Under the pieces are notes generated by a model, which saw only the letters and a program-made list of their open reading frames with translations, was not told the origin of the DNA and did no database searches. The position numbers and the translations under genes were made by a program. From positions 248,001 through 312,000 of the forward strand of contig NZ_CAJXYQ010000003.1 of the NCBI RefSeq assembly GCF_913063105.1: DNA of 64,000 nucleotides, in the 5' to 3' direction. This DNA comes from an uncultured Draconibacterium sp. (GTDB lineage: Bacteria > Bacteroidota > Bacteroidia > Bacteroidales > Prolixibacteraceae). Positions 23,598 through 36,000 of this stretch are shown here, one piece after another (the first letter of the stretch is position 1; the number at the start of each line of letters is the position of its first letter).

Positions 23598-25190
23598 TTA
23601 ATGTTCATCTTTTTGGTTTCGTGTAAGAATACGAAGCGCACCGTGGGCAAATACAAATAACAGGATGAAGGCAATCATCGAGAAGCCGCTAATGTCGAGA
23701 AAACGGTTGTAGTCGCGTCCGGGAAGATAAAAATCGTTGAGGCTCGCCAAACGGCTGTCGGTTCTCGTGTGGCAATCTTTGCAGCTAAGCGATTCTTCTT
23801 TTGGCGCTACCATATGGTTTAAAGGCCAATACATTTCAGTTTCAACAAAATCGTATTCGCCGCTGTAGGGCAGGCCAAGGTAGTCCATTCCTGCCTTCGA
23901 GGCTTCGTTCCAGTTAAAATCGAGCCAATAAGCGCTATCGCCTTTTGCAGTCGACCAAAGCTTGGGCTGTATTAATGTTTGGTATTTTGTGTCGTAAATT
24001 TGCTTTCCGCGGTGTACCTTAACCGGCCATATCTTGGAGGGGCTTGTGCTTTTCTGTTTACTGCCTTTATCGTTGTATGACCCGTCGAGCGAATTCATCT
24101 GAACCGGGATGGTATCAATTTTATCTGTTATAAGCTGATGGTTGGCAATACCGTTAAACCAGTAATATTCGGGTTTTACATGGTCGTCGTACACAAAAGT
24201 TCCTTTTATCGACAGGTAATTGTGATTCCCATCTGCATCATTTTCATGTTTTGGGTTCCCATCGTCATCTAAAACTCCGGCAGTAGACCAGTCCCAAATC
24301 ATTTTAGTGCTGTTTGCTTTTGCATAGCTTGGAATATGACAGGTTTGGCAGGCAATCCTAAGGTTATGCTGGTTTAATAAGTTGTCGGTATGCGGTTCAG
24401 CGGTGTGGCATTGCTCGCAAGTAGCGCGGTTTTTATTTTCTGATGATAAAGCGTAAAGCTTTCCTGCCATCTGGTGGTTTTCGGTAACATGGCAGTCAAC
24501 ACAGCTCATATCTTCGCCTTCAACAGCCATATGTACATCAATTTTTTTTGATGCATCAAGCAGTGCTACCTCCAAATCTCCGTGTTTTACATTGTTGCCG
24601 CCACCGCCCCAAAAGTGGCATACTCCGCAGTTTTCGCGTTTGGGAGAACCTACGTTGCGGGCCACATACGAAAGGTTAACACTTGCCGCTGGATAGCCTG
24701 CAGCTCCTTTTCCCTTTTCATAGGTTCCCGAGTTGTCGTGGCATACCAGACAGTCGATGTTTTTAGGTTCGTTAAAGTCAAACGATTGGTCTTTCCAGCC
24801 GTAACCAATGTGGCAACGGGTACAGGTTGCCTCGCTACCCGATATGCCAATGCAAAAGTTATTTAGTATATTTTTTTTGCCAACGGGCACTGCACCTTTG
24901 CCTGCTAAAACTTCGGTTCGTTCCCAGTTCCAGTGGCTGGTGGCCATAATTTCTTCATCGCGTTTGTTGTGGCACGAGATACAGGCTTCGGTTACCTGGT
25001 GGGCATTTTCAAAATCTTGCTGTAAAATTTCAAAAGAGTTATGATTGGCAATCGAACTCATTTTCCGGTCTTTTTTCCAGGTGTAGTTTATAACGTTAAT
25101 CCTGGTATCAACCGAATCCTTCTCAATGGCATTCACCGATTCAAAACCAATGGCTAAAAAGAGTAATAAACAGTAGGTTGTGTATTTCAT
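23598..25190 (-). CDS. Octaheme c-type cytochrome, tetrathionate-reductase family
   Basis: A 530-residue exported multihaem protein with a signal peptide (residues 1-21) and a C-terminal membrane anchor (about 500-516). Eight CXXCH motifs start at Cys70, 123, 147, 188, 230, 258, 281 and 470. All are CXXCH with no CXXCK, as in the Shewanella octaheme tetrathionate reductase family (TIGR04315), which also reduces nitrite and hydroxylamine in vitro. The electron acceptor in vivo is therefore uncertain. A 242-bp gap separates it from the cytochrome b-PAS gene downstream on the same strand. The divergent Crp/Fnr gene and operator pair (25278-25312) suggest control by oxygen or acceptor supply. Confidence 0.9.
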   Translation of the reverse strand: MKYTTYCLLLFLAIGFESVNAIEKDSVDTRINVINYTWKKDRKMSSIANHNSFEILQQDFENAHQVTEACISCHNKRDEEIMATSHWNWERTEVLAGKGAVPVGKKNILNNFCIGISGSEATCTRCHIGYGWKDQSFDFNEPKNIDCLVCHDNSGTYEKGKGAAGYPAASVNLSYVARNVGSPKRENCGVCHFWGGGGNNVKHGDLEVALLDASKKIDVHMAVEGEDMSCVDCHVTENHQMAGKLYALSSENKNRATCEQCHTAEPHTDNLLNQHNLRIACQTCHIPSYAKANSTKMIWDWSTAGVLDDDGNPKHENDADGNHNYLSIKGTFVYDDHVKPEYYWFNGIANHQLITDKIDTIPVQMNSLDGSYNDKGSKQKSTSPSKIWPVKVHRGKQIYDTKYQTLIQPKLWSTAKGDSAYWLDFNWNEASKAGMDYLGLPYSGEYDFVETEMYWPLNHMVAPKEESLSCKDCHTRTDSRLASLNDFYLPGRDYNRFLDISGFSMIAFILLFVFAHGALRILTRNQKDEH

Positions 25191-25277
25191 GATTTAGTGA
25201 ATATAAGTTCAGTATAAAAGTATCAATGAGTAGCATATGTTTGTTACGTTTGGGTGTGCGAATTGCCGTAAAAAAGT

Positions 25278-25312
25278 TTGATGTGGCTCAATAAAAAATT
25301 GAACTACATCAG
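25278..25312. promoter_or_regulatory. Pair of FNR-like boxes in a divergent promoter region
   Basis: TTGAT-GTGG-CTCAA (25278-25291, one mismatch to TTGAT-N4-ATCAA) and TTGAA-CTAC-ATCAG (25299-25312, two mismatches) have centres 21 bp apart, two helical turns. Together they form one long imperfect palindrome. They lie 87 bp upstream of the octaheme cytochrome start and 59 bp upstream of the second Crp/Fnr gene. Confidence 0.6.
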
Positions 25313-25371
25313 TTTAAAATATGATTTGAAACATGTTATGCTCGTTAAAATCTTTCTATTTTTAGCCTCTT

Positions 25372-26064
25372 ATGAAAAGTATATATTCAAATAGTTGTAC
25401 GGTTTTTAACAGGAGGGAGTGCTGTTTTGACAAACTTACAGCAGAAGAGCGGAAAATAATTGATGAGAAAAAAATTACCTTAACCTATAAAAAGGGCGAG
25501 AATATATGTAAGCAGGGAGCCTTTGCGTCGCATATTATATTTTTAAAAGACGGTTTGGCCAAGGTGTATCTCGAAGGAAAACCTAAGAACTTAATTTTAA
25601 AAATTTCTCCACCCGGAAATTTAATAGGTTTGCCTTGCATTTACGATGGTAATAATACTTTTCTGTATTCGGCCACAACTTATATCGATTCAGAGGTGGA
25701 ACTCATAGAAATTGAGTTGTTTAAAAAAATGATACTGCAGAATCCGAAATTTGCTTTTCAGGTGATTAATGTTTTAAATGAAAATACCGTGCAAACCTAT
25801 GGCAGGTTTTATTGCTTTACCAATAAGCAAATGCACGGACGAATGGCTGATATTCTGCTGTGTTTATCTCAGCGTATTTTTAAAACTGATGCGTTTAATT
25901 TGCCATTGTCGCGTTCTGATTTGGCTGAGCTTACGGGAATGAGCACGGAAAGTGTGATTAGGGTGATGAAAGATTTTAAGGACGATGGTTTAATTCGGTT
26001 TGAAGGAAAAGATGTGGAACTACTGGATGTGGAGAAATTGGTAACCATTAGTCAGCTGGGCTAA
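25372..26064 (+). CDS. Crp/Fnr-family regulator (second copy)
   Basis: A 230-residue regulator with a cNMP-type beta-roll (about residues 30-140; YKKGENICKQGAFASHIIFLKDGLAKVYLEG) and winged helix (GMSTESVIRVMKDF). The N-terminus has Cys9, Cys17 and Cys18, with more Cys inside the roll, but not in the FNR spacing. It resembles the first Crp/Fnr protein of the module in length and HTH layout, so the two may be old paralogues. It is divergent from the octaheme cytochrome and probably controls it through the boxes at 25278-25312. Confidence 0.88.
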   Translation: MKSIYSNSCTVFNRRECCFDKLTAEERKIIDEKKITLTYKKGENICKQGAFASHIIFLKDGLAKVYLEGKPKNLILKISPPGNLIGLPCIYDGNNTFLYSATTYIDSEVELIEIELFKKMILQNPKFAFQVINVLNENTVQTYGRFYCFTNKQMHGRMADILLCLSQRIFKTDAFNLPLSRSDLAELTGMSTESVIRVMKDFKDDGLIRFEGKDVELLDVEKLVTISQLG

Positions 26065-27029
26065 AAACCACTATATCTCTTCCGGTAAATTCGCTTATGG
26101 AAGCGCATTAAAAGTATATCCGAAACTGCATTTCTGCCTGATAGTTTTGTTGATATTTACAATCAAACGCAGCCGGATACAATTCCAGGTGAAACAACTC
26201 AGAGAATCGAATTCTGTTTATTTTTTCAATTCGCGAAGCTCCAACCCAAAAAACTGGTTTCTTCATTTGATGAATTATTATCACTGGCTAACGTTCCGGC
26301 AACAATTCCGATTAAGCCTATCGTTGCCCCTGGTATTGCAAGAATCTTTTTTTTCAAATCTGAAGCTTTATTATTGCAGTATTAATTTTCAGGAAAGGCT
26401 TGGTGCAGTTGCTGCATCGTGTAGTTGTTTTGGGCGTATGCAGCAAAGATGAACAGGCAGTAGAAATCAAGCTACTGAACGAAAATACATAGCTGTTTTT
26501 AGCCTGCTAAGCACAATATATTAATCAATAGTTCGATACGGAAACTGCCGCTTTCTAATTAGATAGAAGATCAGATTCATGCTGAATATACGGTTGCCGA
26601 TAAAGCTGTTCGAACCATTTGTTCAGATTCTCTCTCCCAGCGTAGGATGAGTCTTCATCAATTATATAATAACTATCCGACTGTTAATGTGTTCTGTTGA
26701 GGGCGCTAATGTGCTTTTAGTCAGCTGGATAAAAGGAGCATGGTTTTTTGAATTAATCATAATTAGTAAATTGCTTAGTAGTGGTAGGTCAAATGCTGAT
26801 TTAAAATCAGCAATCGGGCGTATTACTTTGGGTTTGTTAAACGTATGAATTTTGTGCCATAGAAGTACTTTAGTAACAGGTTTAATTATGTTTGAACCTT
26901 TTTTAATAAGTTTTACAAACCTTTCAATAACGTGTATCTTAATTTTTTGCCGATAGCTATTGTTGTGCATAAAATTTAGCCGGGGAAAGGTAGTTTGCCA
27001 AAGCGGCATCCAAATCAAACCTAACGAAT
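26065..27029. other. 965-bp region without a convincing gene
   Basis: Frames on both strands are short and lack start signals. The most protein-like trace is on the minus strand at about 26240-26370: a TTG-started frame reading MKKKILAIPGATIGLIGI..., shaped like a signal peptide but only about 43 codons long. A hairpin TGCTGATT-TTA-AAATCAGCA is at about 26791-26812. The region probably holds the promoter and leader of the giant gene. Nothing else is supported. Confidence 0.4.
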
Positions 27030-30000
27030 ATGGATACCAAATTATCATCTGTTCATAAATCCTGTATTATGAGAAACTTATTTAATTGTGCAGTTTTTGC
27101 AAATTTGCAAAAGCATGCCAGGCCTGCTATTGTGTTGTTGTTAACTTTAGCATTGTTGGCTATTTCCTCTGTTGTACATGCCCAGGCTGTAATTCGGGTT
27201 ACGGGCGAAACCACTATTTGTGAAAATGAGACTACGACTCTTGACGTGATAATTCCGGGAGGAGTATCGCCTTTTACAGTGGTGTTTTCTGATGGAACAA
27301 ATGATTCTACTATAACCAACTATACCAGTAATCCAAACCCGGAGAGCCCAACTTATGGAGGAGCTCCAATAGAAGTTTCGCCGCTTGTTAGCACCAACTA
27401 TCAGTTAATAAGTGTTACTGATGCTAATAATTTCTCACTACCCATTGATGAAACACCTGTGGGTGTAACGGTAAATCCTTTGGTTAAAAATCTGGTTGTA
27501 ACTGTAAATGCAGGAAATCCTATTTGTCCAGATGTTAATTTTACCATTACGGTAAGTGGTGACAATTTGCAAAGTGCAGAGCTTTGGAGTGCTGCTGAAA
27601 CTGAAAAAGTTGCCGATCTGCCTTCGTCTACGGTATCCATTTCTGGCGATACCGATTTTTATATTCATGCCATAAGCAATGGCGATTGCCAGATTTCACA
27701 GCTCTTGTCGCTTTCGCTCGAATCGGTTTTGCCTGAAATTACTTGCCCGGGTAATGATACCTTAAATCCACTTGCAAATTGCCAGGTTGAATTGCCTGAT
27801 TATATTTCTACAACAACTTTTTCGGATAATTGTACGGCAGAGGGTGCTATCACAGTAACACAAACACCCGCTGCCGGTAGTACTTTAACCGGCGATGAAA
27901 CTACGCAGCTGGTTACCATGACAGCAACGGATGAAGTGGGCAACGAAAATTCCTGCTCCTTCAGCGTCACACTTATCGATTCAGAAAACCCAGTTATTAC
28001 AGGAACGGCAACCAGCCAAACGGTAAACAGCAATAATGGTAACTGCGGTTATGTGGTGTCGGGTGGAGAATTCGACCCCACAACTTTTTCTGATAATTGT
28101 ACCGTAAGCAAAGTAACCTACAATATTAATGGAGCTGGTGAATTCGGCTCCGATCAGAGTACCACGCTCGATGGAGTTACCTTATCAGGAGGCGCTAATA
28201 CTATTGTTTGGACCGCTTACGATCAGCATAATAATACCGCTACCTGGCAGTTTACCATCACCATTAAAGATAACACGCCACCTTCTTTTGATAATTGTCC
28301 TTCAGCAGATCAGCAACTGGCAACAAACGCCGGAGATTGTAATGCGGTTTTACCCGATTATGTTAGCCTACTCTCCATAACAGCAAGTGATAATTGCACG
28401 GCAGCAGAAGACATGGTTTTCACGCAATCGCCCGAAGCAGGAACCTCATTAACAGGAGGACATAACTCGGAAGAAACAGTTACGATAACTGCCGATGATG
28501 GCAATGGAAATACGGTAGACTGCAGTTTTACTGTTGTTGTTAAAGACGAAACCAGTCCTTCAATACAGGATTTGCCCGCAAATATTTCGGTTAATAACGA
28601 TGCTGACCAGTGCGGAGCCGTTGTTTCGTGGACTGCGCCAACCCCTGCTGATAACTGCCTTAATCCCGTCATTGCACAAACGGCCGGACTTACCTCCGGA
28701 GAATTATTTCCTATTGGAACAACAACCGTTAGTTACCAGGCTACCGATGGAGCCGGGAATACGCATACCGAGAGTTTTACCGTAACGGTAAGCGATAATC
28801 AAAATCCGGAAATTGCATGTCCTGATGCTATTGCGGTAAGCGCTGATGCCGGAAAAGATTATGCAACGGTAACGTACTCCACTCCAAGTGGAACGGACAA
28901 TTGTGCAGGAGCAACAACAACTCAAACCGCTGGATTGTCAAGTAATTCACAATTTCCTATTGGTACAACTATTAATACTTTTGAAGTTACCGATGCCGTA
29001 GGGAATACCAATTCGTGTAGTTTTTCGGTTACCGTTACGGATACTGAAAAACCGGTAATTTCAGGTTGTCCTGAAAATATTTCGGTTAATAATGATAATG
29101 GCGAATGCGAAGCCGTGGTGACCTGGCTGGCTCCATCGGCAAGCGACAATTATTCGCCTCTCGATAGCATGAGCTGGAGTATTTCTCATGCTTCGGGAAG
29201 CTCGTTTCCGGTTGGTACAACAACCGTTACCTATACCATAACTGATGAGGCGGGAAATGAAAGTTTGCCATGCAGTTTTACAATTACAGTTACCGATAAT
29301 GAAAAACCGGTGCTTACAAATTGCCCTGGAAACCTAAGCAGAACAAGTAACGAAGGAAGCTGCATTGCCGATGTGTCGTGGACCGAACCCAATGTTAGCG
29401 ACAATTGCACCCCTGTTCCATCAATTATCTGGGAGAAAAGCCACAACCCGGGCGACGAATTTAATTTGGGAACTACTGTGGTAACGTACACTGCTGAAGA
29501 TGAGTACGGTAATGTTAGCGATGTTTGCAGTTTTACTGTTACGGTAACCGACGACCAACGCCCTGTTATTGCCAACTGCCCCACTGATATTACCCAAAGT
29601 GTTGACCAGGACAGTTGTAATGCCATTGTTAACTGGACGGAGCCAACAGCTACCGATAACTGTGCCGATAGCGGATCGTTAACCTGGACCAAATCGGCGC
29701 TACCAGGCGCAACATTTGATGTGGGAACAACAACGGTAAGCTACACCGTTGAAGATACCAGTGGAAACACCAGCAATACCTGCAGTTTTGATGTTACAAT
29801 TGTTGACAGCGAGGCACCAACTGCCGTTTGCACCGATTTAACTTTAAATCTCGATGCCTCGGGCGAAGCGGTTATTACTGTGGCCGATATCGATAATGGC
29901 TCAACAGACAATTGCACGGCTCCGGAAAACCTTATTAAATCAATCTCCAAATCAACTTTTACCTGCGCCAGTATAGGTGCAAACACGGTAACATATATTG

Positions 30001-33000
30001 TAAAAGATTTGTCTGGAAATGCCGATACATGCACCGCAACAGTAACCATAACTGATAACAGCGCTCCGGTAATTAATGCCAAAGCAACCACCGTTGATCG
30101 TAATATAAATACCGATGCAGGAGCTTGCAATTTTACGGTTAAAACCAGCGAACTCGATCCAACAGTAACCGATAATTGTTCGGGAGCTGTTCTTTCGTAT
30201 GAAGTTACTGGCGCAACATTGCTCTCGGGTACCGGAACTATAAAAGGAAAAGTGCTGAACGTTGGCGACAACCTGATAACCTGGACTGCCAGCGATGGAA
30301 CAAATGACGAGCTTGCTCCGCTGCAATTTACAGTTACCGTAGTAGACAACCAGGAACCTGTTATTTCAAGCATTGCCAATCAGTTTCGTGCAACTACTGA
30401 TGCTTGCACTTATATTATTCAAGGCGATGAAATGGTGCCAACATTTTCTGATAATTGCGGTGAAGGCAACTTAACCATCTCTTATAAAATAAACGGTGGC
30501 GACTGGGTTTATGCTTCAACATTAAACGGTGAGGTAATTAGCAAAGGCATAAATACAATAACCTGGCGTGCCGACGATGGTGCCAATATAAAAACCATTT
30601 TGTTTAGGCTTACCGTTGAGGATGAAGAAGCCCCCAGTATATCAACCATAAACAACATAAGCACAACAGTTAGTACCGGTTGCGCTGCAACAGTTAGCTG
30701 GACCACACCAACTGTAACTGATAATTGCGACTCGGCTCCGGGCCTGCAAAAAATAGCCGGACCTGCAAGTGGTGCTAATCTTAATGTTGGGGTTTATACC
30801 GTAATTTATCGGGCAAGCGATGAGGATGATAACACTTCAGAAATGTCGTTTACAATTACTGTTGCCGACCTGGATGCGCCGATCGTAGTTTGCCCTGAGG
30901 GTAGTACTCCGGAAGTCCCATTTGAAGAAGATGCCGGTGAAGGACTGTGTTTCTTCACTGTTCCTGACGATCGTTTTGATCCGGACACCATAGTTGAAAA
31001 CTGTGATTATACCTTAACCAATAGTTTTGATGGCACGGCAACCCTGGTTGGGAAACAGTTACCCGTTGGCGAACATACCATTCTTTGGATTGCTGAAGAT
31101 GATGCTGCCAATGCCGACACCTGTGCTATTTACGTGCGAATTGTTGATACCCAATATCCAACTTACGAGCTTGTATCGGGCAGTTTTACCCGTAATACCG
31201 ATCCGGGCGAATGTTACTATACCATTCCGGGGCCTGATTTCGATCCAAAAAATCTGAATGACAATTGTGGTATTGATACCGTTCATTACGAAATAACAGG
31301 TGGCGATCTTGCTGAACCTGTAACCGGAGCAAATTCCCTGTCTAACCTTCCTTCATTGGCGCCAAGTACAACTGCCTATTCTATAAAATGGACAATTACC
31401 GACGAAAACGACCTCACTGTTCAATCGACTCCGTTTACCATTTTAGTTCGTGATATTGAAGGCCCAACATTTACCTGTTACGGAAACGAATCGAGACAGG
31501 CGACCGATGGCTGCGAATATACCATTAGCGGAACAGAGCTTGACCCGAACAACCTGAATGACAACTGCGACAACCCGGAAGACCTTGTTCTTACCTATAC
31601 TATAAATGGAACTCCGGGCACTGGAAGCCTTAACGGTATTACACTTGACATAGGTACACACACCATTGTTTGGACAGCTACCGATAGTAAAAACAATACC
31701 ACCAGCTGTACTTTCAAACTTTTTATTTACGATGGCGAAGATCCGGCTATCAGTACCATTCTTGATCAGGCAAAACCTGTTGATGAAGGCAGGTGTTACT
31801 ACGAGGCAAAAAATGGGGAGTTTAACCCTACTGTAAGCGATAATTGCGGTAGCGTCACTCTGGTAAATATGCTGAATAATTCCAGTACCCTTGATGGCTA
31901 CCAATTCCCGGTTGGGCCAACAACTGTTATTTGGCGAGCCACCGATTCGTCAGGTCAAACCAGCGAAATGAGTTTTGTCGTTACCGTAAATGAAAACGAA
32001 CCACCTACATTCGATCTGGCTGCATCGGCCACAAAAGATGCAAACAGTAATTGCGTATACCGCGTGGTAGGAACCGAGTTCGATCCCACCAATATGGACG
32101 ACAATTGTAGCTCGGTTTTTAATGTTACCAACGATTACAACAATTATAAAACCCTGGCTGATGCCGAATTCCCGGTTGGAACAACAGTGGTAAACTGGAC
32201 AATTACCGACCAGCGTCTGAATAGCCATACCGAAACTATTACCATTACTGTTGAAGACAACGCTGCTCCAACAATTATGTGTCCGGCGTCTTCTTATGTT
32301 CGTATTTTTGATGATGGCCAAATTTATTACACTGTTGGAACCGATGAATTTCAACCAATTGTAGAAGATAATTGCGGCATATCATCATACACACATAATT
32401 ACAACGGTGGGGGCACTTCGCTCACCGGCGTTCAGTTGCCAGAGGGTACACACACCATAAAATGGACAGCTACCGACGAAAGCAATAACTCTACTTCGTG
32501 TGATGTGGTTGTGCATGTTACCAATTCTACCTATCCACCTATTACCTGCGCCGGAAATTACAGTGTAAATACCAATAATGGCGTTTGTACATTCGATGTT
32601 ACCACTACCGATTATGATGCAACATCAACTTCGCCGGCAGCTACAATTACCAATAATATTACAGGAACAGCAAGCCTTTCAGGACATACTTTCAACGAAG
32701 GAATAAACTATATAACATGGACGGCCACTCATGTAGTTGGCGAATATACTTACGAAACAACCTGCCAGTCGTATCTAATTGTAACCGATAACGAAGACCC
32801 TGAAATTACTGCCCCAGCAGATATTTCAACCGCTAACAACGATGGCTGCTATGCTTCCGGAGTGAGCCTGGGAACAGCAGTCACCAACGACAATTGTGGA
32901 ATTAGTTATACCACGAACAACGCTCCCTCGCATTTCCCAATCGGAACCACTACTGTTACCTGGTGGACCTACGATGTTTATGGTAACTATTCATCAGATG

Positions 33001-36000
33001 TGCAGTTGGTAAACGTTACCGATGAGGTTGCACCTTCACTTTCGTGTACAGGTGCAGTATGTCGTGAAGCCGACGACCTCACGGCTACCCATTATGCCGT
33101 GAATGGTGCTGAATTGGATTTATACAGTGTTTACGATTGTTCTGGTGTAACAATAACCAACAGCTACAACGGTTTAAGTACCCTGGCCAATGAAAATATA
33201 CCGGTAAGCGGTTCGCCTTATACCATCACCTGGACCGCAACAGATACCGCCGGAAACGTGTCAACCTGCGATATGGAGTTATCAATTTATGCTACCGATG
33301 CACCATCCGTAACATGCCGTGCTGATATCTCTGTGGCTACTAATGCTGGCATTTGCAGTTATACAGTTCAGGGCGCAGAATTTGATATTCAACCATACGC
33401 CGGCTTCTCCGGAACATTAACAAATAATATTACTGAATCAGCAAGCCTTGCCGGTGCTGTGCTCGATAAAGGTGCGCATACAGTTAGTTGGACAGCCACC
33501 GAAAACGGCTTTTCAAATACTTGTTGCGAATACACCATTACAGTTTACGACAACGAGGACCCTGTACCAACCTGGCCCGAAGATCTTGAAGTAAATATCT
33601 CATCTGGTTGTTCGTATACTTTTGAAACGCTTGGAACACCAACATTTACTGATAATTGCGATGACAATGCAACCATCCAGTCGCGAACATACCGAAGCCC
33701 CTCGGGTAATACTTTCGATATTGGAACTCACAGCGTTTATTGGTGGGCACGCGATACACACGGAAACGAAGTGAGCCACACGCAAACCGTAAAAGTTAAC
33801 GACAATATAAGCCCCGTTATCGATTGCCCGGGCAGTCGTTATTATGCCGAGTTCGATAATTTATCGGTTACGTATTTTACCATTACCGGAGTTTATTCGT
33901 ACCGGCCAGATGCCAGCGACAACTGCGATTTGAAGTCGTACATCAACGATAAATCAGGAACCTATACATTGCACGGACAGCGTCTGGAAGAAGGCGAACA
34001 TGTAATAACCTGGACTGCCACAGATTATAGTGACAACACCGACGTGTGCAGTATAAACTTTACCATTTACGATTCGTTTGATCCGCTTTTTGATTGTGAA
34101 GATTACGCCGCTAAAAATTCAACAACCGACGAGTGCGGCTACCTTGTAACTGCCGATGAACTGGATGCTGAATGGACTTCAATTTCAGTTGTGCCGGGTA
34201 GAACGCTGATAAATGATTTTAACGGAACCGGAACACTGGCCGGAGAAGTAATTCCAATCGGACAAACCATAATAAAATGGACCGCCTCGCAAACCATTGA
34301 TGGCACAACCTATACCGACAGTTGTTTTACAACCATTGATGTAGACGATAACCAGGTGCCAACAGCCAGCTCGTGGCCGGCTGATATTACTGAAGATATC
34401 GACCCCGGCACATGTTACGCCACTAACATAACCCTTGGCTCTCCGGTTGTAAACGATAATTGCGATTCGGGCGATTTAACCATTACCAACAATGCACCCA
34501 CCCAATACGCAGTGGGCGAGAACCAGGTGTTGTGGACCGTAACCGACAACGGCGGAAACCGTCTGACATATATCCAGAAAGTTACAATTACCGATAACGA
34601 AGATCCCGTAATGTCGGCGTGTCCCGATAATATTGTTTTAACAGCAAGCGAAGAAGACTGTGAGGCTGTACACAACTGGACTCCACCAACTGCCTCTGAT
34701 GCCTGTAGCGGTATTAAAAGTTTGTTACCCAATTATCCTCCCGGAACATCATTCCCATTGGGCGAAACTACGGTAACCTACACAGCCATCGATAATAAAG
34801 ACAATGTTTCAACGTGCTCCTTTACGGTAACTGTAAACGATGAGGCACCAACTGTGTCGTGTTTAGCAGAAGATCAAACACGAAATACCGACCCGAATTC
34901 GTGCGAATATACCGTGTTGGGTAACGAATTCGACCCCACCGGAAGAACCGACAATTGCGGCATTAGCGAAGTGCGTTACCGCTATACCGACAAAACAGGG
35001 ACACATACCGGAACCAATACGCTTTCGGGCGTACAAATAGAACGACCGAACAATGTTGAAGGTGCTGTGGTGCCGGTTACCATCACTTGGATTGTTACCG
35101 ATGCCAGTAACCTGAAAGATTCGTGCTCTTTTGATTTGTCCATTATTGATAACCAGGGACCTGTTATTTCTGTGCCCGGAAACCAGGTGAGAGGAACAGA
35201 TACTGGCAAAGATTATTACACCATTCAAGGCGGAGAATTCGACGATGTTGTAGCTACCGATGCCTGCGGAATTGTTACCAAGCTGAATAACGAGTTTGGC
35301 CTTACAACCCTTGCCGGACAGAAATTACCGCTGGGTAACGATACCATTATGTGGTATGCCATTGATGATTATGGAAACCGAAGCGAAGCCTTGTTTTTTG
35401 TTCAGATTGTGGATGATGAGGCACCAAGTGTAACATCAACACCGGGCGATTTTACAATAACAACTTCAACCACAACTGGCGATTGCGAAGCTGTTGTAAT
35501 ATATACAGCTCCTGTTTTTGCTGATAACGTTGATGGAACAGATTTGGCAGGTACCTTAACTTCCGGAGCATCAACAGCAAGCGGTGAAACCTTTCCCATT
35601 GGCGATACCGATGTTGCTTATACTTATACCGATGCGGCAGGAAATTCAACGACAGAAACCTTTACTATCACTGTTGTTGACGATGAAGATCCAACCATAA
35701 GCTGTGTGGCAGGTTCGCCGTTTACCGAAACTACCGACGAAGATAAGGCCTATTATACCATTCAGGGAAGCGAATACGACCCTTCGTTTAGCGACAATTG
35801 TGGGGCTACCATTCGCAATAGTTTTAACAACCAGTCGAGCCTCGATGGCGCCCGAATTCCAATTGGCGATACAACTATTGTTTGGACGGTAACCGATAGC
35901 TACGGAAACACCGAAACTTGTTCGATTACCATCACTGTAGTTGATAATCAGAACCCTGATCCGCCAATTTGCCCTGAAGGAACCATTGCCCGAAATTCAA

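Noticed and set aside
26147..26452. Plus-strand 101-codon frame after the second Crp/Fnr gene
   Set aside because: The composition is not protein-like, there is no start signal, and the minus strand looks slightly more coding over part of it.
26662..27048. Minus-strand 128-codon frame upstream of the giant gene
   Set aside because: It overlaps the start of the adhesin gene and has no recognisable motifs or ribosome site.
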